NCBI GenBank assembly: GCA_944323205.1
Contig: CALURO010000007.1
Location: 62,001-126,000 of the forward strand
From: an uncultured Mucispirillum sp.
GTDB lineage: Bacteria; Chrysiogenota; Deferribacteres; Deferribacterales; Mucispirillaceae
Direction of reading: 5' to 3'
Length of the DNA: 64,000 bases
The translations under genes were made by a program, and so were the position numbers. The notes under the pieces were generated by a model, which saw only the letters and a program-made list of their open reading frames with translations, was not told the DNA's origin and made no database searches. Below, in pieces: positions 45,501 through 52,988 of this stretch (positions are counted from its first letter, which is position 1; each line of letters opens with the position of its first letter).

Positions 45501-45706
45501 GCAACATTTTGTGCAATAGTATCAGCATCTGCACCATTATATGTAGCACTAACAGATACCTGCGGTGGTGTCATATTAGGATACTGCTCTATTGGTAAAA
45601 CCTGTATAGCAAGTATACCCACAAGAGTTATTATAATGGAAATAACTGTTGCAAAAATAGGACGCTGGATAAAAAATCCCGGTTTTATATCTTTATTATT
45701 TTCCAT
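42560..45706 (-). CDS. RND efflux pump, HAE1 family (AcrB-like)
   Basis: This 1048-residue proton-driven inner-membrane exporter has twelve transmembrane helices in two halves. It starts with the typical 'FFIQRPIFATVISI' and 'LPIEQYPNMTPPQVSV'. The proton-relay Asp pair lies in 'AIGMVVDDAIIVVEN' (about residues 409-423) and the matching Lys in 'GLAAKNAILIIEFA' (about 940). It probably exports drugs, bile salts or dyes as a trimer with the adaptor encoded 31 bases upstream. No TolC-type outer-membrane channel is encoded here. Confidence 0.95.
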   Translation of the reverse strand: MENNKDIKPGFFIQRPIFATVISIIITLVGILAIQVLPIEQYPNMTPPQVSVSATYNGADADTIAQNVASVLEKQIFGVDDMIYLNSVSSSAGYVNITVTFAVGTDPDMATVNVTNKVQTAMAQLPSEVQQLGITITKRNPKMLMLPVIVSPDNSYSRLYLANYAELNIVDELKRISGVGDVNVFGKDTYSIRLWLDPNKLAYYGLTPTDIATAVRTQNAQFAAGSMGTPPVPGGIEVAWNIIPPTRYSTPEEFGEIIIRSDNEGSMLRLKDVARIELGAETYNVIAKYNGMMASPMGIFTTPEANALEVADKVKARLEELSKNFPDGIEYRIAYDTTDFIVISIKEVVKTLLEALILVIIITYLFLQNWRTTIIPTLAVPVSIVGTFAGMYALGFSINSLTMFAMVLAIGMVVDDAIIVVENVERLMATGLSVKRATAQAMHEITRPVIAVVLVLSSVFIPIAFMGGLTGVMYKQFAVTIVISVVISGIVALTFTPALCMLLLKHGNEHKILPLRAFNKGFDYATKGYLWGVKNILKNNVIALILYGAALAGVALLLMKMPTGLVPDEDQGMVMAIGMLPDGATADRTIAFMDNFSNKLLSETDNVKSVMAMSGFDMMSSSVKSSGAAAFIDLTDWSQRTNDENSSFNLANKYTGYGMMEPGGMVRVMNPPPIDGMGNFGGFEMWIQNRAGDTTEQLYNYVMQIVAAANQRPELSNVFSSINVGSPQLQIEVDREKALAMGVALSDIFSVLSSTFGQSYVNDFNLYGRTYRVYMQSDAEFRNSPAALNDIYVRSASGEMVPIISLIEYTEKGGATTIERFNNFPATKVMGAPADGYSSGDAMNVIEEVARSILPNDYTIEWGGQSYQEKQTQGGTQIVFALALIMVFLILAAQYESWSLPLAVIVSIPFAALGAGLSSYLRGFSNDIYFQIAIVTLVGLAAKNAILIIEFAVEKYKAGGCTLEEAAFTGAQLRFRPIIMTSLAMIFGCLPLALSSGAGAASRNVLGTAVVGGMIFATILLPLFVPVFFKWIMWISLKLFPRRQNEFE

Positions 45707-45737
45707 AAATCATAGTCCTTCTTATAATCTATAAATA

Positions 45738-46979
45738 CTATTTAGATTGCTGACTCTGCGAATTATTATTTCCGCCTTGTGTCTGCTGTGTGTTCTGAGA
45801 CTGTGGCTTATTTGCTGCCTGAGACTGCATTCTTTGCTGCATCATCTGCATCATTTGAGCTTTATCCATTACAGGCGAACCATCTCTCATTACTTTATTT
45901 GTCCCTTCTATAATTATCCTGTCACCTGCCTGTAAGCCTTTTGTAACAAGAAATTTATTACCTAAATTCATACCAAGCTCAACAGGTTTAAAATGAGCTA
46001 TATTCTGCTCATCTACAACGATTACCATTTGCTGTCCCTGCCTTTGGATTACTGCTTTTTGTGGTATAATAATAGCATTAATAAATGTATAGCCATCAAG
46101 AGTTGCTCTCACATACTGACCGGGAAGAACAGCCATATATGGATTTGGAAACTCTGCTTTTGCTTTAATATCACCAGTTGCAGAAGTAATCATTTTATCA
46201 AAAAATATAATATTACCCTGCTCAGGATATTTTACTCCATCACCAAAATACAGTGTAGAAGTAAGGTTATCTGCAATAGTTACTCTACCTTCTGAAGCTA
46301 AAAGCCTGATAGAAGACATTGTAGTTGCAGGTATAGAAAATGTAACATGTATAGGGTTAACCTGATTTACAACAGTTAATGGGTTAGCATCTGCAGTTGT
46401 AATTAAGTTACCCTCTGTATAATTTGCACGGCTTGTATAACCAGAAACAGGGGCAACAACATTTGCATAACCTAAGCGGATTTTAGAATCGCTTAAATTA
46501 CCCTGTGCAGTTTCTACCTGAGCTTTTGCCATTTCATAAGATGCAACAGCAGAATCGTAATCACTTTTACTAATAGAGCTTGTTTTATACAAGTTTGATT
46601 TTCTATCATAATCAAGTTTTGCCTGCCTTAACTGTGCTTTTGCATTATCAAGGTTACCTTGTGCAACTTTTAAAGCAGCTTCATAAGTATCAGATTCTAT
46701 CACAAAAAGAACATCACCAGCATTAACATACTGACCTTCCTGATATACTCTTTCTCTTAATATACCGCCAACCTGTGCACGCACATCAACTGCCTTTGAA
46801 CCTTCTGCTATTCCAACAAAAATTGTATCAAATGGAGCATTTTCCTGCTTGACTGTCATCATTTCAACAACAGCAGGTGGCATTTGTGTCTGCTTAGCTG
46901 CTTCCTTTTTGCAACCTGAAAAAAGGAAAATAAAAACAATTAATAATAGTATCACTTTTGTAATACGAATGTTTTGCAT
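45738..46979 (-). CDS. RND efflux periplasmic adaptor lipoprotein (AcrA-like)
   Basis: This 413-residue membrane-fusion protein has lipobox 'FLFSGC' (Cys near residue 23), a biotinyl-lipoyl-like first half ('VDVRAQVGGILRERVYQEGQYVNAGDVLFVI'-type region at about 60-95), an alpha-hairpin with 'YDSAVASYEMAKAQVETAQGN' over about 140-165, and beta-barrel and membrane-proximal domains. The C-terminus is Gln/Asn/Ser-rich and disordered. ATG 46979, preceded by GGTGATT, replaces a longer frame that begins at 47051 with no signal. Operon with the AcrB-like gene. Confidence 0.93.
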   Translation of the reverse strand: MQNIRITKVILLLIVFIFLFSGCKKEAAKQTQMPPAVVEMMTVKQENAPFDTIFVGIAEGSKAVDVRAQVGGILRERVYQEGQYVNAGDVLFVIESDTYEAALKVAQGNLDNAKAQLRQAKLDYDRKSNLYKTSSISKSDYDSAVASYEMAKAQVETAQGNLSDSKIRLGYANVVAPVSGYTSRANYTEGNLITTADANPLTVVNQVNPIHVTFSIPATTMSSIRLLASEGRVTIADNLTSTLYFGDGVKYPEQGNIIFFDKMITSATGDIKAKAEFPNPYMAVLPGQYVRATLDGYTFINAIIIPQKAVIQRQGQQMVIVVDEQNIAHFKPVELGMNLGNKFLVTKGLQAGDRIIIEGTNKVMRDGSPVMDKAQMMQMMQQRMQSQAANKPQSQNTQQTQGGNNNSQSQQSK

Positions 46980-47139
46980 AATAATCACCTTTATATTATA
47001 ATACTTAAAAGTATAGTCTATACATAAAACATATTTTTTTTTATAATACAATAGAAAATATTATCAATATTATTAAAGTAGACATATCTATAAACAATGT
47101 TAAGTGTCTTATATATAGATATATTTGTATCCAAAGACA

Positions 47140-47174
47140 GTGTTAAATAAAAATAAGTTCAAAAAATTTAACAC
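47140..47174. promoter_or_regulatory. Candidate operator: 9-bp inverted repeat between RND operon and relB
   Basis: GTGTTAAAT (47140-47148) and ATTTAACAC (47166-47174) are perfect inverted repeats with a 17-base spacer. Related ATGTTAAGTGTCT and ATGTTAATATGTCT sequences lie nearby on either side. The 385-bp gap 46980-47365 holds no gene and should contain the divergent promoters, so a repressor site is plausible. No regulator gene is adjacent except the antitoxin. Confidence 0.35.
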
Positions 47175-47365
47175 GATTTATAAGAATGTTAATATGTCTG
47201 ACTTAGCCATATTTTAGATACCCTGCTTTTTTTCATAATATCATTTTGTTTCTCATACCATAGAAGAAGAGTATATAAATTTATATAAAAATTATATTAA
47301 AAATAAATAATAATTATTGATATTTTATATTATTTTTACTATTTTATTAAAAGATGAGGTGTAGT

Positions 47366-47626
47366 ATGGCACAAACAGTTAGTGTTAATTTTAAGTTGGA
47401 TGCAGAAGTAAAGAAAGCTATGGAAAAAGTATGTAAAGAGATGGGGCTCTCTATGAGTGCAGCATTTACAATTTTTGCAAAGAAAGTTGGCAGAGAACAT
47501 CGTATACCTTTTGAAATATCTGCAGACCCATTTTATTCTGAAAAAAATATTGCAAGATTAAAAAAATCAATAGAGCAAATGGAAACTACTGGTGGAACAA
47601 TCCATGATGTAAATTATCATGATTAA
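47366..47626 (+). CDS. RelB/DinJ family antitoxin
   Basis: This 86-residue protein has the N-terminal ribbon-helix-helix pattern of RelB/DinJ ('SVNFKLDAEVKKAMEKVCKEMGLSMSAAF') over about residues 5-33 and a flexible C-terminal tail that should wrap the toxin. Start ATG 47366 has GAGG 8 bases upstream; the frame extends to 47354 but that codon contains the signal. It overlaps by 8 bases a YoeB-type toxin reading frame that is broken by two stops. The antitoxin is intact. Confidence 0.85.
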   Translation: MAQTVSVNFKLDAEVKKAMEKVCKEMGLSMSAAFTIFAKKVGREHRIPFEISADPFYSEKNIARLKKSIEQMETTGGTIHDVNYHD

Positions 47627-47879
47627 AGCTTGGACAGATGAAGCATAGGAAGATTTTGAATACTGAACTAAGCAGGATAGAAAAACATTAAAAAAAATTT
47701 TAACACTTATCAAAGATATAGAACGAAATGGTTACAATGGTATAGGTAAACCTGAGCAGTTAAAGGGTGATTTATCAAAATACTGGAGCCGTCGTATAGA
47801 TAACTATAACCGTATTGTATATTGTATAGAAGATGATATTATAAAAATCGTTCAATGCGGTTCTCATTACAGAGATTAA
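47619..47879 (+). pseudogene. yoeB: YoeB/Txe-type toxin pseudogene with two nonsense codons
   Basis: The frame encodes 86 residues that follow YoeB from end to end: MIKAWTDEA, EDFEY, then TKQDRKTLKKI, GKPEQLKGDLSKYWSRRID and terminal SHYRD. It retains the presumed catalytic Glu, Arg, His and Tyr. Codon 10 is TAG (47646-47648) and codon 16 is TGA (47664-47666). Both correspond to conserved Trp of YoeB, so each is a single G-to-A change from TGG. There is no frameshift and the rest is undamaged, which points to recent inactivation. YoeB cleaves mRNA at the ribosome. Confidence 0.88.
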
Positions 47880-47924
47880 TAGTAAATCATTTAAAATTAT
47901 CTGTTTCTCATATCTAAGCAGAAT

Positions 47925-48385
47925 AGTATATAATTTTTACTAGCTGGAACATTATAAGATTCTTCGCCTACTATCGCAGGCTCTGAATGACAAGGTATAT
48001 ATATAAAACATATGTCACTCAGACGAGCGGTTTTTGCGAGGACTGCCGATTTCCCGAGCGAGTAGCGAGGAATCAGAAATCGCACAGGCTAGACCGAAGC
48101 GAAGAGTCTATATAGGTGCAGGGGAGCGTTTTTTGCGACGCAAGGACTTCCCGACGAATAGGCAGGAAAAAGAAGTCCGTAGCTGGACCGCACCGTCGCT
48201 TGCGTAAGGATTTACGAATTTATTTCGGAAATCCGCTAAATAAAAAATACACGGACGAGCTTGCGAGGACTGCCAAATTCCCGAGTGAATAACGAGGAAA
48301 AAGAATTTGCACAGGCTTAGTATTTTTTATTATTGTTAAATAAGATTCTTCGCCTACTATCGCAGGCTCTGAATGACAAGATGGT
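47925..48385. repeat. Intergenic nested-hairpin repeat cluster R8
   Basis: This fills the 525-bp gap 47880-48404 between the toxin pseudogene and fliQ. It contains a 'TTCGCCTACTATCGCAGGC' unit at each end, a module with arms CGATTTC/GAAATCG, and a GGGGAGCG module with arms GGACTTC/GAAGTCC. It also has a GGACGAGC...GCACAGGCTTA module enclosed by AATAAAAAATAC (48239-48250) and GTATTTTTTATT (48320-48331), with inner arms CAAATTC/GAATTTG. Confidence 0.88.
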
Positions 48386-48404
48386 TAGTTATTTATAAAA
48401 TAAA

Positions 48405-48677
48405 CTATTTACCTACATAACTATTCATATTTTGTATTAATGCAACAGTATATTCCATTAATGTAGATAACATCCATGGAAAAGTAACACCTATCAACAC
48501 AACCATCACAATAATTTTAGGAATAAAAGAAAGTGTCATTTCCTGAATTTGTGTTACTGCTTGAAAAATACTTACTAAAAGACCAACTGCAAGCCCTGCT
48601 ATTAATGTTGGGGCAGAAATTATTAAAGCAATCTCTAAACCTTTTGAAACAAGTGATACAGCAATATCAGGGTTCAT
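48405..48677 (-). CDS. fliQ: Flagellar export apparatus protein FliQ
   Basis: This 90-residue protein has two transmembrane helices and the FliQ pattern ('GLEIALIISAPTLIAGLAVGL', then 'LVSIFQAVTQIQEMTLSFIPK'). Four copies join FliP and FliR in the export gate of the flagellar type III system. GGGGGAGG lies upstream of ATG 48677. It is the last gene of the motA-fliQ run. The fliR and flhBA genes that often follow are not there; the next DNA is a repeat cluster. Confidence 0.95.
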   Translation of the reverse strand: MNPDIAVSLVSKGLEIALIISAPTLIAGLAVGLLVSIFQAVTQIQEMTLSFIPKIIVMVVLIGVTFPWMLSTLMEYTVALIQNMNSYVGK

Positions 48678-48690
48678 AATAACCTCCCCC

Positions 48691-49482
48691 TTATACTACA
48701 TAGCTTTTTACAAGCCCAGTAATTAAAAGCGACCATCCATCAACTAACACAAAAAGCAGTATTTTAAAAGGAACAGAAATCATTACAGGCGGCAGCATCA
48801 TCATACCCATTGCCAAAAGCACACTAGATATTACAAAATCTATTATTAAAAATGGTAGAAATAATAAAAAACCTATCTGAAAAGCAACCTGTACTTCGCT
48901 CATAACAAATGCAGCAACAAGCACTAAATCTGGTATTTCATCTACTGTTTTAGGCCTTTCTGTGCGAGAAAGGTCTATAAATAATATTAAATCTTTTTCT
49001 CTTGTATTAGAAAGCAGGAACTGACGCATAGGTTTTCTTGCTTCTTCCACTGCCTGTTTAAAAGTAATTTCTTCCTGCACATAAGGTGCAAAAGCATTTT
49101 TATTTATTTCTGATAAAACTGGAGTCATTATATAAAAAGTAAGCAGTAATGCCATACCTGTTAATATTTGGTTTGGCGGCATAGTAGCTGTCCCCATAGC
49201 AGTCCGCAGGAAAGAAAAAACAATAATAATGCGGGTAAAGCTTGTCATAACCATAATAATAGACGGTGCAAGCGCAAGTATAGTAAATATAAAAACTACC
49301 TGCAAAGAAAATGCAACATCCTGCGGTGTTTCAGCCCCTTCTATACCAAAACGAAATGTTGGTATAGGTATAGTCTGGTTTTGAGCATAGCTTACCCCTG
49401 CAAAGCCTAAAAAAGCAATACCTAAAAATAATCCAAAAAGTAAAGATTTTTTAACTGTTTTCTTTTTTATAAATTTTGCCAC
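48691..49482 (-). CDS. fliP: Flagellar export apparatus protein FliP
   Basis: This 263-residue membrane protein has a cleavable signal peptide ('FLGFAGVSYAQ') and the FliP core: 'MTSFTRIIIVFSFLRTAMGT', 'PPNQILTGMALLLTFYIM', 'FLPFLIIDFVISSVLLAMGM' and 'MMLPPVMISVPFKILLFVLVDGW'. Five copies form the main part of the export gate. GTG start 49482 follows GAGGATATT. It lies 13 bases before fliQ. Confidence 0.96.
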   Translation of the reverse strand: MAKFIKKKTVKKSLLFGLFLGIAFLGFAGVSYAQNQTIPIPTFRFGIEGAETPQDVAFSLQVVFIFTILALAPSIIMVMTSFTRIIIVFSFLRTAMGTATMPPNQILTGMALLLTFYIMTPVLSEINKNAFAPYVQEEITFKQAVEEARKPMRQFLLSNTREKDLILFIDLSRTERPKTVDEIPDLVLVAAFVMSEVQVAFQIGFLLFLPFLIIDFVISSVLLAMGMMMLPPVMISVPFKILLFVLVDGWSLLITGLVKSYVV

Positions 49483-49490
49483 AATATCCT

Positions 49491-50321
49491 CTAAGACTGC
49501 TTCTTTCTGCTTCTTATAGAGTTAAGTTTTTCTTCTACTATAGCATTACTTGATGTTAAATCATCATCTAAATAGGCTTTTCTTTTAAAAAATGACATAT
49601 AACCTTTAAAGTCATGTTTTTTTATAAAGCCTGAGCGTATTTTTGCAGATTCTGCCTCATCACTGATTTTATCAATCACATTCATACCATTATCAGTGAT
49701 ACCAATAATATATATTATATCACCTATTTCATAAAAATAAAGTGATTTTCTTAAATCTAAATCCACCTTGCCTAAAAGCCTGCCACTGCCCGGAATATCT
49801 GAAACAAGCTGTTTTTTAAAAAATACTTTTAATACAAAAAATAATAAAAATATTAGTATAAGAACAAATATAAGCCCTGAAATCATCTTTATATAGCTTG
49901 ATGAGGAAGGCATAGACGCATTTGCAGAAGGCACAGTCGCAGCAGGACTAACTTCTTCCTTTTTTTCTGGCAGCGGAAAAACTATAGAAATCTGTCTGTC
50001 TGTTTTATTTACGATAGGCTCTATCGGCACAGTCTTAAATTCTATAAAAAAACGCTTCTTATCTTTTGATGATAAATAAGCACTTTTTATAGGCATATCA
50101 AAATAATTCTGCCTTTCAAACGATATATCTTCAGATGTATCAAATGTAAATATAAGAGTATTACTTGTTTCGTCTAAAAGCTGCTCAAAAGCAGAATAGC
50201 CTTTTTGAAATGTAAAAACATACTCTGCCCTATTATCATCTACATTAGCTTTTAATTCAGCTGAGTAGCCGTGAACTGCAAATACTGTAAAAATTATAAT
50301 AAATAAAAATTGCTTAGCCAT
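49491..50321 (-). CDS. fliO: FliO-like flagellar biosynthesis protein
   Basis: This 276-residue protein has a signal peptide (MAKQFLFIII..., cleavage after GYSA), an extracytoplasmic beta-rich domain (about 22-115), a Pro/Ser linker, one transmembrane helix (about 143-165) and a cytoplasmic FliO domain ('GSGRLLGKVDLDLRKSLYFYEIGDIIYIIGI'-type region from about 178). FliO helps assemble FliP. It is longer than enterobacterial FliO because of the extracytoplasmic domain. ATG 50321 overlaps the fliN stop (ATGGCTAA), so it is translationally coupled; the longer frame starts at a TTG. Confidence 0.82.
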   Translation of the reverse strand: MAKQFLFIIIFTVFAVHGYSAELKANVDDNRAEYVFTFQKGYSAFEQLLDETSNTLIFTFDTSEDISFERQNYFDMPIKSAYLSSKDKKRFFIEFKTVPIEPIVNKTDRQISIVFPLPEKKEEVSPAATVPSANASMPSSSSYIKMISGLIFVLILIFLLFFVLKVFFKKQLVSDIPGSGRLLGKVDLDLRKSLYFYEIGDIIYIIGITDNGMNVIDKISDEAESAKIRSGFIKKHDFKGYMSFFKRKAYLDDDLTSSNAIVEEKLNSIRSRKKQS

Positions 50322-50598
50322 ACAGCCCATCTTTGAATTTTTCAACAAGCTGTTCTTTTGTTAATATTTCACTAATACGAATGCCAAATTTTTCATCAAG
50401 TACCATAACTTCGCCATAAGCAAGCGGCTTTTCATTAACAAGAAAATCAACAGGCTCACCTGAAGTTTTATTCATACGGATAATCGTGCCGCTTTCCCAC
50501 CTTAGCATTTCGCCAATAGTGACTTTTTTCCTGCCAAGCTCAACACTAACATTAAAAAGAACTTCGCCAAAAATCTCTTTTATTTCTTCTCTGGTCAT
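50314..50598 (-). CDS. fliN: Flagellar motor switch protein FliN
   Basis: This 94-residue SpoA-domain protein has 'NVSVELGRKKVTIGEMLRW', 'GTIIRMNKTSGEPVDFLVN' and 'AYGEVMVLDEKFGIRISEI', covering the full FliN/SpoA core. With FliM and FliG it forms the C-ring that sets rotation direction. A separate fliM is not present between fliL and fliN, unlike in the common fliL-fliM-fliN order. AGGAT lies before ATG 50598. Confidence 0.95.
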   Translation of the reverse strand: MTREEIKEIFGEVLFNVSVELGRKKVTIGEMLRWESGTIIRMNKTSGEPVDFLVNEKPLAYGEVMVLDEKFGIRISEILTKEQLVEKFKDGLYG

Positions 50599-50603
50599 AC
50601 TTT

Positions 50604-51188
50604 TTATCCTCTTTGAACAGTGAAGCCTGTTATATATACATTATATAATCTACCCTTTGAAAGCATAGCATTTATTCTTCTTAAAAATTCATTTTTAAGG
50701 TTCAATTTGCCTTGAGAAGTAGATATTTCTTCATATGCTTTTGAAGAAAGTACTGTAATTATCATATCATTAATTCTAGGCATTTTAGATTCCACTTCTG
50801 CATAAAGGTCTGAATTTTTAGGGTCAAACTCTAATGCTAATGTAATAGCAAGATATGTAATACCAGTAGGGTCTGCAAGATTAACATTTAATGTTGGAAT
50901 AGGATAAATCTGCCCCATTTCTGCATTAGATACTCCCATATCCATTCCACCAACCATAGCAGGTGATGGTGCCTGAACTGCAGGAGCCGGAGCAGGGGCT
51001 GGTGCCTGTGCCACTGGATTTTGCTGAGCAGTTTGGTCAGCAGCAGGTTTTGGTGCTAAAACAAGCATATATACAACAAATAATATAACAACAAGCAGCA
51101 GAATAACAATTAAGCCTATTATAATAAACTTTAATTTAGATGATTTTTTAACTACTCGTTGTTCTGTATTTTCATTATCTTCCGGCAT
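50604..51188 (-). CDS. fliL: Flagellar basal body-associated protein FliL
   Basis: This 194-residue protein has a short Lys-rich cytoplasmic N-terminus, one transmembrane helix (about residues 22-45), an Ala/Pro/Gln-rich linker and a periplasmic FliL domain ('YPIPTLNVNLADPTGITYLAITLALEFD' region at about 92-120 and 'GRLYNVYITGFTVQRG' at the end). FliL surrounds the stator units. I use ATG 51188 with GGAGG six bases upstream; the longer frame starts at a TTG overlapping that signal. It follows motB by 26 bases. Confidence 0.93.
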   Translation of the reverse strand: MPEDNENTEQRVVKKSSKLKFIIIGLIVILLLVVILFVVYMLVLAPKPAADQTAQQNPVAQAPAPAPAPAVQAPSPAMVGGMDMGVSNAEMGQIYPIPTLNVNLADPTGITYLAITLALEFDPKNSDLYAEVESKMPRINDMIITVLSSKAYEEISTSQGKLNLKNEFLRRINAMLSKGRLYNVYITGFTVQRG

Positions 51189-51214
51189 AATATCCTCCAA
51201 AAATAAATACTATA

Positions 51215-51928
51215 TTAAAAAGAACTTTTACCTGATTCTGCAAATTCAGGTGTAACCATATTTATTTCAACACGCCTGTTCATACTTCTATTCTGTGCTG
51301 TAATATTAGGAAGTATTGGGTGATACTGCCCATAACCTGAAGCAGAAAGACGAACAGGATTAAAATCAGCTTTTACAAAATAATCTATAACAGATAATGC
51401 CCGCTCTGTTGATAATTTCCAGTTAAAATCAGGACTGCCAGTATCATCTGTATGACCTTCTATGTTTATGTAATAAGAAGAATCTTTTACAATATTTATT
51501 ATTCTATCAAGTATAGGCCCTGCCTGCGGTAGAAGCTCAGAACTTCCTAAATTAAAAAGTGCCGAATCTAATATACGGACAGATAAACCTTTATCAGTTT
51601 TCACAACTGATACCATATTATCCATATTTTGACCATGCATCATAGATTTTATCTGCTCTTCTATCTGGTCTTCTGTTTTAGTAACTGTATCTTTTATAGA
51701 ACGCTTTGCTACAATATTCATTTGGCTAAGCGGTGTTACACTAGGATTTGTCATAATACCAGAAGAGCCTGCTAATATACCAAAAGACTGCTCCATTTTT
51801 ACTTTATCAAAATTTGCCATAGACATAAGCAAAACAAAAAATGTTAAAAGCAGAGTTGTCATATCTGTAAATGTAGCCATCCATGCAGGCGAACCTTTTG
51901 GACATTCTGGACATTTTTTCTTAGCCAC
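51215..51928 (-). CDS. motB: Flagellar stator protein MotB
   Basis: This 237-residue protein has one transmembrane helix (about 18-40) with the essential proton-binding Asp at residue 22 ('ATFTDMTTLLLTFFVLL'). A C-terminal OmpA-like peptidoglycan-binding domain has 'INIEGHTDDTG', 'LSTERALSVIDYF' and 'RSMNRRVEI'. GTG 51928 follows GAGGGTAGGCT. MotB anchors the stator to the cell wall and, with MotA, conducts ions. Confidence 0.96.
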   Translation of the reverse strand: MAKKKCPECPKGSPAWMATFTDMTTLLLTFFVLLMSMANFDKVKMEQSFGILAGSSGIMTNPSVTPLSQMNIVAKRSIKDTVTKTEDQIEEQIKSMMHGQNMDNMVSVVKTDKGLSVRILDSALFNLGSSELLPQAGPILDRIINIVKDSSYYINIEGHTDDTGSPDFNWKLSTERALSVIDYFVKADFNPVRLSASGYGQYHPILPNITAQNRSMNRRVEINMVTPEFAESGKSSF

Positions 51929-51940
51929 AGCCTACCCTCA

Positions 51941-52705
51941 CTAATCAAATTGAGATTTACGCAGAGACGGCGGTAAATATGCATTTAATTTCTGCTCAAC
52001 AATACGAGGATTATCGCCAGATTGTATAGCCATAATACCTGCCAGCATAATTTCTCTTAAATGCTGCTCTTCTATAGAACGAATTCTCATTTTAGAAGCT
52101 ATAGGGTTAGCTATCATATTTGCAATTAATGAGCCGTAAAATGTTGTAATTAAGGCAACTGCCATTGCAGGACCAATCGCAGCAGGGTCACTCATATTTA
52201 AAAGCATGGCAACAAGCCCAATCAGTGTTCCAATCATACCCATTGCAGGACCAATATCTGCAAAATAAGCCATTACACTAATATTAGCTTCATGTCGCTG
52301 CACCATATTTTCAAAATCCATTTCTAATACTGTTCGGATAACTTCTGGCTCTGTGCCGTCAACTGCCAAACGAATACCCTTTTTTAAAAACTCATCTTTC
52401 ATATTTTCTTCTTCAGATTCAAGAGATAATATACCATCACGGCGGGCTTTAACAGCAAAATCAACAAGCTGAGAAATCAGATTTTGTTCAGACTGTGGTA
52501 TATATATGAAAGCCTTTGATACAGATTTTAAACCTATTATCAGCTTATTAATTGGAAATGCTGACATTACAACTCCAACAGAACCTCCAACAGTAATAAG
52601 AAATGATGGAAAGTCAATATATGGCCCTAGACCTGCACCAATAACTAATGACCAAAGCACTAACCCCCATGCAATAAGTAAACCTACAATACTTCCTATA
52701 TCCAT
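51941..52705 (-). CDS. motA: Flagellar stator protein MotA
   Basis: This 254-residue inner-membrane protein has four transmembrane helices and the MotA pattern: 'GLGPYIDFPSFLITVGGSVGV' (helix 2 region), a charged cytoplasmic loop that contacts FliG, 'ADIGPAMGMIGTLIGLVAML' and 'GPAMAVALITTFYGSLIAN'. Start ATG 52705 with GGGTGA just upstream is preferred over a TTG at 52720. It is the first gene of the motA-motB-fliL-fliN-fliO-fliP-fliQ operon. Confidence 0.95.
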   Translation of the reverse strand: MDIGSIVGLLIAWGLVLWSLVIGAGLGPYIDFPSFLITVGGSVGVVMSAFPINKLIIGLKSVSKAFIYIPQSEQNLISQLVDFAVKARRDGILSLESEEENMKDEFLKKGIRLAVDGTEPEVIRTVLEMDFENMVQRHEANISVMAYFADIGPAMGMIGTLIGLVAMLLNMSDPAAIGPAMAVALITTFYGSLIANMIANPIASKMRIRSIEEQHLREIMLAGIMAIQSGDNPRIVEQKLNAYLPPSLRKSQFD

Positions 52706-52988
52706 CTTCACCCAACCCAATAAAATAATAAATTATACTGCACTATAATAACAAATATTATTGTAATTATCAATGATAATTTATTATTTTTACAATTAAA
52801 AATATCTTTTGTCTATATTAATTTACTATATCGTCCTATATTTTTTTATCTTTAACAGTTTATGTTGTGCTAATCAATTAAAACATAGGAATTATATAAA
52901 ATTTACTTATTATTTTATTTTTTTGTATTGATTTTTTATTTATTTAGGGTAATATCTAGGGTTAATCATCACAAAATCGGAGGACATT

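Noticed and set aside
47619..47879. Functional YoeB through stop-codon reassignment
   Set aside because: TGA and TAG act as normal stops for other genes (the window has many clear TAA/TAG/TGA ends), so a recoded genome is not supported; pseudogene is the simpler reading.
47897..48085. 62-residue minus-strand frame before fliQ
   Set aside because: It is a translated repeat module (the 'HSEP...GEES' type peptide), with no start signal.
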